64,000 nucleotides of DNA from a bacterium (GCA_021800805.1 JAJYYR010000003.1:1-64000); one strand, 5' to 3'. Positions 51,294 through 61,272 are shown, numbered from the stretch's first letter. Program-made: numbers and translations. The notes: generated by a model not told the origin, from the letters alone.

Positions 51294-51656
51294 TTATTTT
51301 TTATCTGCTTGTTGTTTTGTCGAATTATATTCGTTTATAATTGTATTGATATCAAAAGCTTTTTGCAATCCGCCGTAATATTCAAACCTAATTTCCGGCA
51401 CGACTCTCAAAAGAACCTTGGAAAAAACAATTTTTTTTATAAAATTTTTAGAACTTTCAAAACCGCTTAACGCTTTTTTTATTTCCTTTTCAGCCCCCAA
51501 AACGCTAAAAAATATTTTACAGAATTTCAAGTCCTTGGAAATTTCAGCGCTTATAATAGTAACATTTTTCAATCTGGCGTCGTTTACTTCAAATTCTAAA
51601 CACAAAGAAACCTCTCTTGCGATTAATTCGGCTACCCTTTTGTTTCTTTCTATCAA
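51294..51656 (-). CDS. rbfA: Ribosome-binding factor A
   Basis: 120-residue KH-like cold-shock/maturation factor that acts on the 5' end of 16S rRNA. The family outline is clear: RNKRVAELIAREVSLCLEFEVNDARLKNVTIISAEISKDLKFCKIFFSVLG, with the C-terminal RVVPEIRFEYYGGLQKAFDINTIIN. It lies between infB and the DHH gene on the same strand with about 31-base spacers, its normal place in the nusA-infB operon. Confidence 0.93.
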   Translation of the reverse strand: MIERNKRVAELIAREVSLCLEFEVNDARLKNVTIISAEISKDLKFCKIFFSVLGAEKEIKKALSGFESSKNFIKKIVFSKVLLRVVPEIRFEYYGGLQKAFDINTIINEYNSTKQQADKK

Positions 51657-51687
51657 TTTACCTGTACCCCTTCTTTATATGATAACG

Positions 51688-54057
51688 TTACGCATTGCCT
51701 GCCGAAAATTCCGCAGAAGATTCCATGGTCTGTTTAATATATTCTATATCGTAAGCTTCTATAATGTCCCCGACTTTTATATCGTTAAAATTTTCAAGGA
51801 GAATACCGCATTCAAAATTTGCCTGAACTTCTTTTGCGTCTTCTTTGAATCTTTTCAACGAATCTATATGCCCCGTGTATATAACTACATTATCCCTTAA
51901 AAGTCTTACGTTCGACGATCTTTTGATAAATCCGCTTAATACGAAGGACCCGGCAACCGCTCCGGACTTTGGAACGTTAAAGACGCTCCTTACTTCCGCT
52001 TTACCTGTTATTTTTTCTTTTTCTATCGGAGCAAGCAAGCCCTCCATCGCATCTTTTATATCTTTTACCGCATCGTAAATAATGCTGTAGTAGCGGATTT
52101 CTATTCCTTCCGTTTCACTTAATGCCGAAGCCTTGGACTCCGGTCGGACGTTAAAAGCTATAATTATGGAATTAGTCGCTTTTGCAAGCATAACGTCGCT
52201 TTCGGTAATAGCAGATGCCCCGCCGTGTATTATATTGACTTTTACCTTAGGATTGGAAAGTTTTTTAAATGATTGTATTAATGCCTCCATCGATCCGTAA
52301 ACATCGGTTTTAACGATTAATCTAAGCTCTTTTACGTCGCCGGTTTTAATCTTCTCGTACAATCCTTCCAATGTAAGTCTTGCATTGGAACCTAACTCTA
52401 CTTCTCTATGCTTCAACTGTCTTTCCGTGCTTATTCTTTTTGCTTCTTTCTCATCCTTAAGCGCTATAAAATTGTCTCCGGGAGACGCAACGCCTTCTAG
52501 TCCAAATATTTCGACCGGAGTGGACGGACCGGCGGTTTCAATCTTATTTCCCTTATAATCAAGCATCGCCCTGACTTTAACGTAATACAATCCGCATACC
52601 GCGCTGTCGTTCACTTTTAAAGTGCCGCTCTGGATTAAAACCGTAGCTACCGGACCCCTCCCCTTATCGAGCTTTGCTTCGATAACGGTTCCTCTTGCAG
52701 GCTTATTCGGATTTGCCTTTAATTCTAATATTTCGGATTGAAGTATAATAAGTTCGAGAAGTTCTTTTATTCCGACGCCCGTTTTTGCCGAAACCTCTGC
52801 ATAAAGAGTCGTTCCACCCAGCTCCTCGGAAACTAAGCCGTATTCCAAAAGACTGTTTTTAATTTTAGCGGGGTTTGCGCCGGGTTTGTCTATTTTATTT
52901 ATCGCGACTATAATAGGAACATCAGCGGCTTTAGCATGGTTAATCGCTTCGATTGTCTGAGGCATGACTCCGTCGTCCGCCGCAACTACAAGAACTACTA
53001 TATCGGTTATACCTGCCCCTCTCGCCCTCATTTCCGTAAATGCTTCATGCCCCGGAGTATCGAGAAAAGTAATCATAGAATCGTCTATTTTAACGCTGTA
53101 TGCGCCTATGTGCTGCGTTATTCCGCCGGCTTCATTAGACGTAACGTTCGTTTTCCTTATAGCATCGAGCAGTGAAGTCTTGCCGTGATCGACGTGTCCC
53201 ATAACCGTGACTACAGGCGCCCTTGGTAAAAGCGATTCTTCGGCATCTACGGATTCTTCAAGCGCTATAGCTTCGTTAAAACTGACGTTTTCGACGGTAT
53301 ATCCGTACTCCGAAGCAATAAGGGAAGCCGTATCTATATCTATTATGTGATTCATAGTAGCGATTATGTCGACGTCCATTAATTTTTTTATAACTTCCGA
53401 CGCCTTGACTCCAAGAGACTGGGATAATTCGTTTACGGTTATGCCGCTGCTTATTTTAATTACTTTCTTAGACGCCTTTTTTTCCGGCACTACCTGTTGA
53501 ACACGCTTGGGCTGCTTATGAAACTTGCTTCCGAATTTTCTTTTGTGCTTTCTAAATACAAATGATTCCCCTTCTTCCGACGTATCTATAAATTTTTCGT
53601 TTTTAGAAAATTTAGCTTGAGGACCTTTTTTTGTTTCATCCTTTTTGACCGGTTTTTTATGAAGGACGGCTTCGCCCCCTTCCTCGGCTAAACTTTTAAC
53701 TTTCAGAGTATTCAGGGTATCTAAGGTTTTTATTACGCTAAGAACATCCGGTTTTTGAACCTCTTCTTTTTTGCCGCCTTTTTTTAACTTAATAACTTTT
53801 TCTTTTTCTTTAGAGGATTTTTCTTCCGCAATTATTGGAACGGCGGGATGCGCAGGTAAAATATTTTTAACGCCGGTTAAAACTTCAACGGACTCTAACG
53901 GCTTTTCGACGCCTTCCCGTTTCTCTGCTAAGGATATATTTTCCGGCGCCGTTCCAACCGGTATTTCTTTGGTTTCTTCCGGCTCCGTCTTGCTTGCCCT
54001 TCTCCTTATAACTCCCTTAGAAACCCTTCTTTCTTCCATTTTTTTCCCTTTTTCCAA
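51688..54057 (-). CDS. infB: Translation initiation factor IF-2
   Basis: 789-residue GTPase that delivers initiator fMet-tRNA to the 30S subunit. A Lys/Glu/Pro-rich N-terminal region (1-205) precedes the IF2-N motif ([22 protein letters not shown]). The G domain has [17 protein letters not shown] (about 285), [29 protein letters not shown], and [10 protein letters not shown]. Domains II-IV complete the protein. The first start codon is ATG with adequate spacing; nusA ends 15 bases upstream. Confidence 0.97.
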   Translation of the reverse strand: MEKGKKMEERRVSKGVIRRRASKTEPEETKEIPVGTAPENISLAEKREGVEKPLESVEVLTGVKNILPAHPAVPIIAEEKSSKEKEKVIKLKKGGKKEEVQKPDVLSVIKTLDTLNTLKVKSLAEEGGEAVLHKKPVKKDETKKGPQAKFSKNEKFIDTSEEGESFVFRKHKRKFGSKFHKQPKRVQQVVPEKKASKKVIKISSGITVNELSQSLGVKASEVIKKLMDVDIIATMNHIIDIDTASLIASEYGYTVENVSFNEAIALEESVDAEESLLPRAPVVTVMGHVDHGKTSLLDAIRKTNVTSNEAGGITQHIGAYSVKIDDSMITFLDTPGHEAFTEMRARGAGITDIVVLVVAADDGVMPQTIEAINHAKAADVPIIVAINKIDKPGANPAKIKNSLLEYGLVSEELGGTTLYAEVSAKTGVGIKELLELIILQSEILELKANPNKPARGTVIEAKLDKGRGPVATVLIQSGTLKVNDSAVCGLYYVKVRAMLDYKGNKIETAGPSTPVEIFGLEGVASPGDNFIALKDEKEAKRISTERQLKHREVELGSNARLTLEGLYEKIKTGDVKELRLIVKTDVYGSMEALIQSFKKLSNPKVKVNIIHGGASAITESDVMLAKATNSIIIAFNVRPESKASALSETEGIEIRYYSIIYDAVKDIKDAMEGLLAPIEKEKITGKAEVRSVFNVPKSGAVAGSFVLSGFIKRSSNVRLLRDNVVIYTGHIDSLKRFKEDAKEVQANFECGILLENFNDIKVGDIIEAYDIEYIKQTMESSAEFSAGNA

Positions 54058-54071
54058 AAATTATCATTCGT

Positions 54072-55367
54072 TTAGATAACGTCTTTTTCTATTTTTTCTT
54101 TAAGTTCTATATCGGATTTTACTTTTTCTAAATATACGCCGGCCGAATTAATAATTTTCTCGGCTTTTTTTACATCCACCGAAATATCTTTGGCTAACTT
54201 TTCCGCGTCTGCATTAACTATATCGTTTATAGCAACATAACCGCTCTGATGCAAAAGCTTTGCCGTTATATCTCCAACTCCGGGTATATCCATAAGTTCT
54301 TTATATGCGTTTTTATCTTTTGCGCCGATTTTAGATTCGCTCAAAATGTCTATTTTGTAACCGGTAATTTTTGAGGCAAGTCTCACGTTTTGGCCCTGTT
54401 TGCCTATTGCAAGCGCAAGCTGATCGTCCGGAACTATAACGGTAATCGATTTTAAGTCCTCATTGACTGAAATATTAGAGACTTCGACGGAACTTAAAGC
54501 GCTTACGACAAATTTTGAGGGATTATCCGAATAAGGTATAATATCAATTTTTTCGCCTCTAAGTTCGTTAGTTATGCTCTGAATCCTGATTCCCCTCATA
54601 CCCACGCAGGCGCCGACGGGGTCTATATCTTTATTGGTTGTCGCAACGGCAATTTTAGACCTAAATCCCGGCGCTCTGGCAACTCTTACTATCTTAACGG
54701 CTCCATCGTATATTTCCGGAACCTCTATCTCGAAAAGTTTAATTAAAAACTCGTCGGAGGCGCGGGAAAGAATAAGTTTTGGTCCGCCTTTTTCCATTTT
54801 AATATTAGACAGGACGGCTCTTATTCTGTCGTGCGGTCTGTATGTTTCGCTGAATATTTGCTCCTGCCTCGGTAAAACAGCTTCAGTTTTTCCTAGATCT
54901 ACGATTATACCATATTTTTCGACCTTTCTGACAAGTCCGCTGACTATATCTCCCTTCCTGGCGTTAAATTCGTTAAAAATATTTTTATATTCAATTTCTT
55001 TAATTTTTTGAAAAATAACCTGTTTTGCAACCTGAGCCTCTATTCTTCCGTAGATATTTTTTTCGACCTTAAGCCCTAAACTGTCTCCGATAATTGCATC
55101 GGAGTCAACTTGCAGGGCTTCTTCGAGCGATATTTCCGTCTTAGCGTTTTTAACTTCTTCCACCACCTGTTTAAACATAAAAACTTCTATTTCTCCGGTT
55201 TCTTCGGTAAAATGCGCTTCTAAATCGTAACCCTGACCGAGATTTTTTCTAGCTATAGCAAGAATAGCCTGCTCCAAAGCCTCTACCACTAAATATCTTT
55301 CGATATTTTTATCCTTGGATACCTGGTCTATCACAGGATTCAAATCGTTTATAATAATTTGCGGCAC
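54072..55367 (-). CDS. nusA: Transcription termination/antitermination factor NusA
   Basis: 431-residue RNA polymerase-binding protein that controls pausing, termination and rRNA antitermination. It has the NusA N-terminal domain (about 1-125), S1 (about 130-200, KGDIVSGLVRKVEKYGIIVDLGKTEAVLPRQEQI), KH1/KH2 (about 220-345, VGACVGMRGIRIQSI and AIGKQGQNVRLASKITGYKIDI) and a single helix-hairpin-helix region (ELMDIPGVGDITAKLLHQSGY). E. coli NusA (495 residues) has two acidic repeats at the end; here only one shortened unit remains. It lies between rimP and infB. A terminator-like leader upstream of rimP may be an autoregulation target. Confidence 0.96.
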   Translation of the reverse strand: MPQIIINDLNPVIDQVSKDKNIERYLVVEALEQAILAIARKNLGQGYDLEAHFTEETGEIEVFMFKQVVEEVKNAKTEISLEEALQVDSDAIIGDSLGLKVEKNIYGRIEAQVAKQVIFQKIKEIEYKNIFNEFNARKGDIVSGLVRKVEKYGIIVDLGKTEAVLPRQEQIFSETYRPHDRIRAVLSNIKMEKGGPKLILSRASDEFLIKLFEIEVPEIYDGAVKIVRVARAPGFRSKIAVATTNKDIDPVGACVGMRGIRIQSITNELRGEKIDIIPYSDNPSKFVVSALSSVEVSNISVNEDLKSITVIVPDDQLALAIGKQGQNVRLASKITGYKIDILSESKIGAKDKNAYKELMDIPGVGDITAKLLHQSGYVAINDIVNADAEKLAKDISVDVKKAEKIINSAGVYLEKVKSDIELKEKIEKDVI

Positions 55368-55396
55368 TTAAGACTCCTTAATTTTATAAATTTATA

Positions 55397-55876
55397 TTAT
55401 ACGACAATTAAATTTCCTTTCTTTATATCATGAAAAGCAACCGTCCGCGGTTTTTCCTCTATTTCGTCAAAAATCGTAACGCCCGGGTTTCCGTCTCCGC
55501 CTGATGCATCGGTTATTTTCCCGATCAGGTTCGTTCTGCCTTCTATTTTACTTTTTAAGGCTATTTTCACTCTTTTACCTATAAATTTTTTATAATCGTT
55601 AAACTTCAAAAGGACCCTGTTTATGCCGGGGGACGAAACTTCAAGAGTGTATTTGAATTTTATAATATCTTTAACGTCTAAAATCATGCTCAATTCTTTA
55701 GATATTTCGGATAAAGACGATATGTCTATCCCGTTATCGGCATCTACATACACTCTTAAAATAGCGCCGCTGTTCTTTTTTGCGGGGAAAAAAACAGCCC
55801 CGACAAGATAACACCCGTAATACGGCACTATATCCTCGATAATTTTTTCTATGTCTTTTATTAAATTTTCATGCAT
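55397..55876 (-). CDS. rimP: Ribosome maturation factor RimP
   Basis: 159-residue protein needed for 30S assembly. Family stretches are YYGCYLVGAVFF, LRVYVDADNGIDISSLSEISKELSMILD, YTLEVSSPGINRVLLKFNDYKKFIGKRVKIAL and GKITDASGGDGNPGVTIF. The start taken is the ATG at 55876. A longer in-frame start (GTG at 55903) would place the first 9 codons on a terminator hairpin and its U-tract and is not conserved. No ribosome site is apparent before the ATG. First gene of the rimP-nusA-infB operon. Confidence 0.9.
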   Translation of the reverse strand: MHENLIKDIEKIIEDIVPYYGCYLVGAVFFPAKKNSGAILRVYVDADNGIDISSLSEISKELSMILDVKDIIKFKYTLEVSSPGINRVLLKFNDYKKFIGKRVKIALKSKIEGRTNLIGKITDASGGDGNPGVTIFDEIEEKPRTVAFHDIKKGNLIVV

Positions 55877-55881
55877 AAAAC

Positions 55882-55942
55882 AAAAAAAGCGGGTATAACC
55901 CACTTTTATATAAAAATATTGCTACAAAATCTTTTTTATATA
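55882..55942 (-). terminator. Attenuator-like terminator in the rimP-nusA-infB leader
   Basis: On the minus strand GTGGGT-TAT-ACCCGC (55903-55889) forms a GC-rich hairpin followed by seven T residues (55888-55882), a standard intrinsic terminator. An AT hairpin TATATAAAAA..TTTTTATATA (55942-55907) precedes it. The rimP ATG is only 5 bases past the T-tract. The promoter lies upstream at 55955-55983, so every transcript starting there must pass this terminator before entering rimP-nusA-infB. Confidence 0.75.
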
Positions 55943-55954
55943 CTACTCTATAAA

Positions 55955-55983
55955 ATTATAAATAAAATTCAATAAAATATCAA
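55955..55983 (-). promoter_or_regulatory. sigma70-type promoter of the rimP-nusA-infB operon
   Basis: TTGATA (55978-55983), an exact 17-base spacer and a perfect TATAAT (55955-55960) on the minus strand. The predicted start is near 55948, about 70 bases before the rimP ATG. The -35 box overlaps the truA stop codon. Confidence 0.75.
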
Positions 55984-56750
55984 CAATAAATTTTATGTCC
56001 GTATCTTACAGAGTATAAAAATAGCCCGCGTGAGGGGGCGCATATCGTATTGTATGTATGATTTTCTCCTTTTAACATATCTTTTAAAACGTTAATATTT
56101 ATTTTTCCGGTTCCGCATAAAATTAATGATCCGACGATTCTTCTGACCATATGCCTTAAAAAACCCTCTCCTTCTATAAATATATCGAATCCGTAATTTT
56201 TCGGGCAGATTTCTATTGCGGTAATTACTCTGTAATAATTTATAAACCTTTTTCCCTTATCTCTTTTCACGAAATTGAAAAAATTATTTCTCCCCAGAAA
56301 AATATTTGCGGATTCTTTAATAAGATTTATGTTTAATTCTTCTTTAATAAACCATGACCCGTCCGATAACAGCGGACTTCTAAAACCAAAATTTATTTTA
56401 TAAAGATAGGTTTTTGAAACTACGTCATGAGTCGCATGAAACGAATTATGCACTATTTCTATATTTTTTACCGATATGTCGCGAGGCAGTATTCCGTTTA
56501 ACGCAATTTTAAATCTGTTTAAATCGTAATAAAAGGGAAGTTTAAAATTGGCAACCTGATTAAAAGCGTGAACGCCGGTATCGGTTCTTCCCGAAACGAA
56601 TAATTTTACGTCAAGCTTGGTAATAATTTTTATTGCCTTCAGTATCTCGTTTTCTACGGTTTTATTTCTCGCCGGCGCGAGGGCGCCGTTTTGAACCTGC
56701 CATCCGTTATAGTTTTTTCCGCAATATTCAATAACTATTAAATAATTCAT
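55980..56750 (-). CDS. truA: tRNA pseudouridine(38-40) synthase
   Basis: 256-residue enzyme modifying the anticodon arm. Motifs are IEYCGKNYNGWQVQNG, the catalytic Asp in LFVSGRTDTGVHAFNQVANF, LPRDISVKNIEIVHNSFHATHDVVSKTYLYKI, and the C-terminal GEGFLRHMVRRIVGSLI. Length is usual. It follows pilR by 7 bases, so it is probably on the pilus transcript, and the next promoter downstream belongs to rimP. Its position replaces pilA, which follows pilR in some other bacteria. Confidence 0.95.
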   Translation of the reverse strand: MNYLIVIEYCGKNYNGWQVQNGALAPARNKTVENEILKAIKIITKLDVKLFVSGRTDTGVHAFNQVANFKLPFYYDLNRFKIALNGILPRDISVKNIEIVHNSFHATHDVVSKTYLYKINFGFRSPLLSDGSWFIKEELNINLIKESANIFLGRNNFFNFVKRDKGKRFINYYRVITAIEICPKNYGFDIFIEGEGFLRHMVRRIVGSLILCGTGKININVLKDMLKGENHTYNTICAPSRGLFLYSVRYGHKIYC

Positions 56751-56757
56751 TTGATTG

Positions 56758-58254
56758 CTATCGGTTATTACCTCTTTTAGAAAGTATATATCTTAATGAC
56801 CTTAAGGATAAACCCAGACTTTTTGCGGCTTCCAATTTAGAATTTTCCTTTTTTATTCTGTTTTCCGTTATATATTTTTCTATTTCTTCAATAAAATTGG
56901 GGAGAGATAAATCCTTTTTCTTATTAATATAGTCGAATATGCCGGCTATCTCCGCCATATAATTTTCGGCATCCGCTCTTTCAAAGGGTTCATTCCCGCA
57001 GTCGACATCGAATATTTCTTTTGCAGACGCTCCGAAGATATGACCGGGGAGACATTCTATACCTATTTCCTTGGGCGCATCAGCCGCACCCGGTGTATGT
57101 CCGCCGCCTTCACAGTAAATACAGGCTCTTTCGATAAGATTTTCAAGTTCTCTTGTGTTTCCGGGATAACCATAATCCGTAAGAGCGAAGAGAGCCTGCT
57201 GAGAAATAGAATTTATCGTCTTTGAAAACTTTTTTATAAAATAAGAAATAAGCGCCGGAATATCTTCTTTGTGATCCCTAAGCGGAGGCATCTCGATATT
57301 TATAGTATTCAGCCTGTAATATAAATCGTCCCTGAATTTTCCGGCGGATATCAATGCGCCCAAATTTTTATTTGTAGCCGCTATTATCTTGACCTTTGCC
57401 GACTCTTCCGTATTAGAGCCTAATTTTCTATATACCTTTTCCTGTAAAAATCTTAATAGTTTAACCTGAACCTGCATAGGTAAATCGCCTATTTCGTCTA
57501 AAAAAAGAATTCCTCCGTCCGCATATTCTATCAAGCCCATTTTATCTTTTTCCGCACCGGTAAAAGCCCCTTTAACATAACCGAACAGTTCGCTTTCTAT
57601 GAGGTTATCGGGAATAGCGGCAAGATTAATCGGCACAAAAGGAATATTTTTTAAGCCGCCAAAATTTTTGGAATAAATTTCATAAATCAACCTCGCGGCA
57701 AGCTCTTTTCCCGTTCCGGATTCGCCTGTAATAAGAATAGTATTGAAGGTTAAGGAAATGCGTGCTATTTCGCTCAGGATATTTTTTATCGCCTTGGATT
57801 CTCCTTTTATTTCACCTGCGGAAAGACCTGCATATTTTAGATTATTTAATTCGTCAAAGACTGAAAAATAATCCAATGCCCTTTTGACGATAATTTTAAA
57901 CTCTTCGTTGTCGAAAGGTTTTGTCAGATAATCGAACGCACCCAATTTTATTGCTTCTATACCCGTTTTAACATCCGAATACGCCGTCATTAATATAACC
58001 GGCATATGCTTATATTTTGAGATAAAATCTACTCTTTGGCTTCTGAAATATTTTATGAAATCTATACCGGACATTTCCGGCATCTTAACGTCGGATATAA
58101 TCAAATTAAAGTTTTTTTGGTCTATAAGTTTTATTGCCGAACTTGCATTTTCGGCGGTAAAGATATCGTATCCTTCCAGTTTAAGAAGTATAGCCAACGA
58201 TTCGAGTATGGATTTTTCGTCGTCTATTATTAATATTTTAGGTTTATCTTTCAT
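56758..58254 (-). CDS. pilR: sigma54-dependent response regulator PilR
   Basis: 498-residue NtrC-family activator. A receiver domain (5-120) has phosphorylatable Asp55 and Lys112. The AAA+ sigma54-interaction domain (about 150-385) has Walker A GESGTGKE (177-184), the sigma54 contact loop GAFTGA (229-234), GGILFLDEIGDLP and the arginine-finger region. A Fis-type helix-turn-helix at the C-terminus ends in AAKSLGLSLRSLRYILSKRG. A stretch of about 60 residues between the AAA+ and HTH parts is not typical. It lies 12 bases after pilS and behind pilC-pilT-pilB, hence the name PilR, the activator of pilin genes. Confidence 0.88.
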   Translation of the reverse strand: MKDKPKILIIDDEKSILESLAILLKLEGYDIFTAENASSAIKLIDQKNFNLIISDVKMPEMSGIDFIKYFRSQRVDFISKYKHMPVILMTAYSDVKTGIEAIKLGAFDYLTKPFDNEEFKIIVKRALDYFSVFDELNNLKYAGLSAGEIKGESKAIKNILSEIARISLTFNTILITGESGTGKELAARLIYEIYSKNFGGLKNIPFVPINLAAIPDNLIESELFGYVKGAFTGAEKDKMGLIEYADGGILFLDEIGDLPMQVQVKLLRFLQEKVYRKLGSNTEESAKVKIIAATNKNLGALISAGKFRDDLYYRLNTINIEMPPLRDHKEDIPALISYFIKKFSKTINSISQQALFALTDYGYPGNTRELENLIERACIYCEGGGHTPGAADAPKEIGIECLPGHIFGASAKEIFDVDCGNEPFERADAENYMAEIAGIFDYINKKKDLSLPNFIEEIEKYITENRIKKENSKLEAAKSLGLSLRSLRYILSKRGNNR

Positions 58255-58266
58255 TTAGAAAGTAAA

Positions 58267-59994
58267 TTAAATCGGTATATTTATTTTTATTAAAGTTCCC
58301 TTACCCGCCCGGCTGATTATGTCTGCCTCTCCGCCCAAGCTTTCCGTTACGGAATAAACTATGGACAACCCCAGTCCAAAACCGTCTTCTTTAGTCGTAA
58401 AAAGCGGCTTAAACGCATTTTTTAAGGTAAAATCGTCCATTCCTTCTCCGTTATCGGAAACGCTTATAGAGATATAATTTTTATCTGCGCTTTTTTTAAT
58501 ATTTTTTGAACCTATTCTTATAATTCCTATTTCCGGAGCGCGATTTTTAAAGGACATAGACTTTCTTTTTATAGATTGTACGGCATTTTGTATTATATTT
58601 GCAAGTATCTGCCCGATTCGGCTTTTTTCCGAAGATATTTCCAATTCTTTACTTACGCTGTTATGTATTTTTATTCCGTTAGCGGCATATTTTGATATTA
58701 ATTCTTCTAAAAAATAAAAAAGATTGATTTTTTCAAAATTTCCGTTTCCGCCTATAGTCTTAGACTTTATTTTTACAAAACCTAAAAAATCGCTTACCAG
58801 ATTATCCAATTTATGAACTTCCGTAGTTATGATATCTAATAACCTGCTATAATTGCCTTCTTTACAGTCCATATTTTCCGTTTTCAAGACATAAATAGAC
58901 GTATTTATGGCGGAAAGAGGATTTCTTATCTCATGCGCCAGCCATCCCGCAAGTTTGCCGGCGGTAGTCAGCCCCTCGTTAATCTTAGACTCTAATTCTA
59001 ACTGTTTTATATACGTTATATCTCTGAATAATAAAATATATCTGCCTATTTTAGTTCCGCTCGTTTCTAATTTAGTAATTCCGAACCCTAAAATCATATT
59101 TTTATATTTTAATTCAAACCGTTTTAGATTATTTTTCGCATCGCTTTCTTGCACCAAGTTATTAACCGGAAAATTTTCAAAAACATCTGATATTTGGATG
59201 TCAAATTTATGCAGGATGCCGGATTTATGGCTAAAATCCGCGTAGGAAGAATTTAAATTAAGCATATTGATAGCGGCATCGTTCAAAAAAACAACCGAAT
59301 CGTCTTCGTCAAGAACTATAACCCCCTGCGAGAAACTGTTAAATAATTCCCTGTTAAAATTTTGCGAATTTTTTATAAATTCATCCCTTTCGACAATGGT
59401 ATCGCCGAGTGTACCGAGTTCTCCGGAAAAATGATAAAGGAGCCAGCTGAATATTAAAACGCCGAGTATATTCGTGCTTGTTATAAATAAAAGCTTATCG
59501 GGATTATATAAAAAGTAGGAGTGGTATCCTATATCGAAATAGTATTGTAAATCCGCCGACAACCCTATTGCTATGGCAGATGCAATACCGAATATCATAA
59601 CTCCTGCTTTTAAAAAAATAAATCCTGCCGTTAATATTAACACATAATATAAAAAAACAAATTTATCGTTTATACCGCCGTTGAATAAAACTACGAAAGA
59701 TATAAATATAGAATCGGCAGACAACTGGGCATAACCGAAATATACCAAAAATCTATAATTTTCTTTTTTTTTAATATAAGTCAGAATTGTCCAATAAATT
59801 AATGTTATGCCTATTGCCGAAGCTATAAAAAAGTAAATTAAGACGGAGTAGCGTATTATATCTTTAAAATTAATCAGGATATAAGCGAGAATGATTAAGG
59901 AAAAGGCAAGAATTCTGAAAATTATAGTAAATCTTATCTTATTATATATATCTTTAGTAACCGCTTTATTATCGTTCTTCATCACGGGTGTCAT
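58267..59994 (-). CDS. pilS: Sensor histidine kinase PilS
   Basis: 575-residue membrane histidine kinase with about six N-terminal helices (20-190), as in PilS. A PAS domain (about 215-335, IVLDEDDSVVFLNDAAINML) follows. The HisKA H-box is AGWLAHEIRNPLSAINTSIYVL, and the HATPase domain has NIIQNAVQS, SVSDNGEGMDD and FTTKEDGFGLGLSIVYSV. Two starts are possible, ATG at 59994 and at 59982 (MKNDNKAVT). The first lies inside a REP-like palindrome, so the second may be original. It pairs with pilR downstream and follows pilC, matching the Myxococcus-type pil order. Confidence 0.87.
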   Translation of the reverse strand: MTPVMKNDNKAVTKDIYNKIRFTIIFRILAFSLIILAYILINFKDIIRYSVLIYFFIASAIGITLIYWTILTYIKKKENYRFLVYFGYAQLSADSIFISFVVLFNGGINDKFVFLYYVLILTAGFIFLKAGVMIFGIASAIAIGLSADLQYYFDIGYHSYFLYNPDKLLFITSTNILGVLIFSWLLYHFSGELGTLGDTIVERDEFIKNSQNFNRELFNSFSQGVIVLDEDDSVVFLNDAAINMLNLNSSYADFSHKSGILHKFDIQISDVFENFPVNNLVQESDAKNNLKRFELKYKNMILGFGITKLETSGTKIGRYILLFRDITYIKQLELESKINEGLTTAGKLAGWLAHEIRNPLSAINTSIYVLKTENMDCKEGNYSRLLDIITTEVHKLDNLVSDFLGFVKIKSKTIGGNGNFEKINLFYFLEELISKYAANGIKIHNSVSKELEISSEKSRIGQILANIIQNAVQSIKRKSMSFKNRAPEIGIIRIGSKNIKKSADKNYISISVSDNGEGMDDFTLKNAFKPLFTTKEDGFGLGLSIVYSVTESLGGEADIISRAGKGTLIKINIPI

Positions 59995-60012
59995 TCCCGC
60001 GAAGGCGGGAAT
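59993..60012. repeat. REP-like palindrome ATTCCCGC-GAAG-GCGGGAAT
   Basis: A perfect 8-base-pair GC-rich stem with GAAG loop, embedded in GTCATTCCCGCGAAGGCGGGAATCCAG. The same core (TCATTCCCGCGAARGCGGGAATCC) is known as a dispersed repeat in many proteobacterial genomes. It lies in the 51-base gap between pilC and pilS and overlaps the first possible pilS start codon. Its GC content contrasts with the surroundings, as expected of an inserted element. Confidence 0.75.
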
Positions 60013-60045
60013 CCAGTATTTTGTAACCGATTCTATTACCTTCGC

Positions 60046-61272
60046 TCATCCTTTAATAGCTTTTCCGAGATTGAATATCGGCAGGTACATTGCTACGACG
60101 AGGGTCCCTACGACTATCCCCAGAAATATTATTAATGCCGGCTCCAGCATCTGCGTCAGATTATTAACGGCATTATCGACTTCTTCGTCGTAATAGTCTG
60201 CGACTTTAGCAAGCATGGCATCGAGATTTCCGGTTTTTTCTCCGACCATAACCATCTGTATAACGAGAGGAGGAAAAAGTTTGGTTTTATTTAAAGCGGC
60301 GCTTAAAGGCGAACCGGAAGAGACGTCTTCTTTCGTCTGCATTAAAGATTCTTCTATAATTTTATTGCCGCTGGTTTTAGAAACAATGGCAAGTCCCGCT
60401 AATATCGGCACTCCGCTCTCTACCATAGTAGAAAGAGTTCTTGCAAATCTTGCTATTGCGACCTTTTTAAGCAGTATTCCTATAACCGGTATTTTAAGTA
60501 CGATTCTATCAATATTTCTTCTTCCGCTTTCTCTTTTATGATAAGCCTTAAGAGCAAATATAAGTACTCCTAAAGCAATTATTATATACAGTATATATGC
60601 CCTCATAAAATCCGAAAAGCCTATGACGTCCCGGGTGAGAGCGGGCAGTTTTGCCCCTACGCTTGAAAACAGGTTTGCAAATACCGGAATAACGAAGGTC
60701 ATAAGAATAATGATAACTCCGATTGCAACGCTCAAAACTACTATTGGATATATCATTGCTCCTTTAATCTTCCTTTTGAGTTTTAATATCTTCTCGAAAT
60801 ATACGGAAAGCCTTTTAAAAACCCTGTCTAAAACTCCGCCTTTCTCGCCGGATTCGACAAGATTGACATATAAGTCGTTGAAAACTTTAGGAAATTTTCT
60901 GAGGCTGTCCGATAAAGACGCTCCGCTCTCTATTCCTTCTCTTATCTTTGTCAAAATGCCTTTTAACTCTTTATTTTTCTGCTGTTCAATCATTATGGAC
61001 AAGCCTTGAAGTATAGGCACTCCGGATTCTATCAAGGAAGAAAATTGTCTGGTAAACACTATGAGATTATTATCGCTTATTTTCGTATTAGGACTTATTT
61101 CTTTAGTTCCTTTAAGGCTTAACGTGAAAAATTCGCTTTTTTTCTTCACATTTATAGGATAAACGTCCATCCTCCTTATCTCGTCTATGACCTGTTCATA
61201 ACTTTCGGCGGTAATTTCGCCTTTTAAATATTCGCCCGTATGTTTTTTTCCTTTCCATTGATAAACAGCCAT
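60046..61272 (-). CDS. pilC: Type IV pilus inner-membrane platform protein PilC
   Basis: 408-residue member of the GspF/PilC family that couples the motor ATPases to the pilus. It starts with MAVYQWKGKKHTGEYLKGEI, typical of PilC. It has two GspF repeats (about 75-195 and 278-400), each with the signature FTRQFSSLIESGVPILQGLSIM / FARTLSTMVESGVPILAGLAIV and VAESGE or MVMVGEKTGNLD, and three membrane helices. It is 15 bases downstream of pilT and upstream of pilS. Confidence 0.94.
   Translation of the reverse strand: MAVYQWKGKKHTGEYLKGEITAESYEQVIDEIRRMDVYPINVKKKSEFFTLSLKGTKEISPNTKISDNNLIVFTRQFSSLIESGVPILQGLSIMIEQQKNKELKGILTKIREGIESGASLSDSLRKFPKVFNDLYVNLVESGEKGGVLDRVFKRLSVYFEKILKLKRKIKGAMIYPIVVLSVAIGVIIILMTFVIPVFANLFSSVGAKLPALTRDVIGFSDFMRAYILYIIIALGVLIFALKAYHKRESGRRNIDRIVLKIPVIGILLKKVAIARFARTLSTMVESGVPILAGLAIVSKTSGNKIIEESLMQTKEDVSSGSPLSAALNKTKLFPPLVIQMVMVGEKTGNLDAMLAKVADYYDEEVDNAVNNLTQMLEPALIIFLGIVVGTLVVAMYLPIFNLGKAIKG

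Noticed and set aside
55877..55903. Longer rimP start at GTG 55903
   Set aside because: The extra codons coincide with a terminator hairpin and its T-tract, and family similarity begins at the ATG at 55876.
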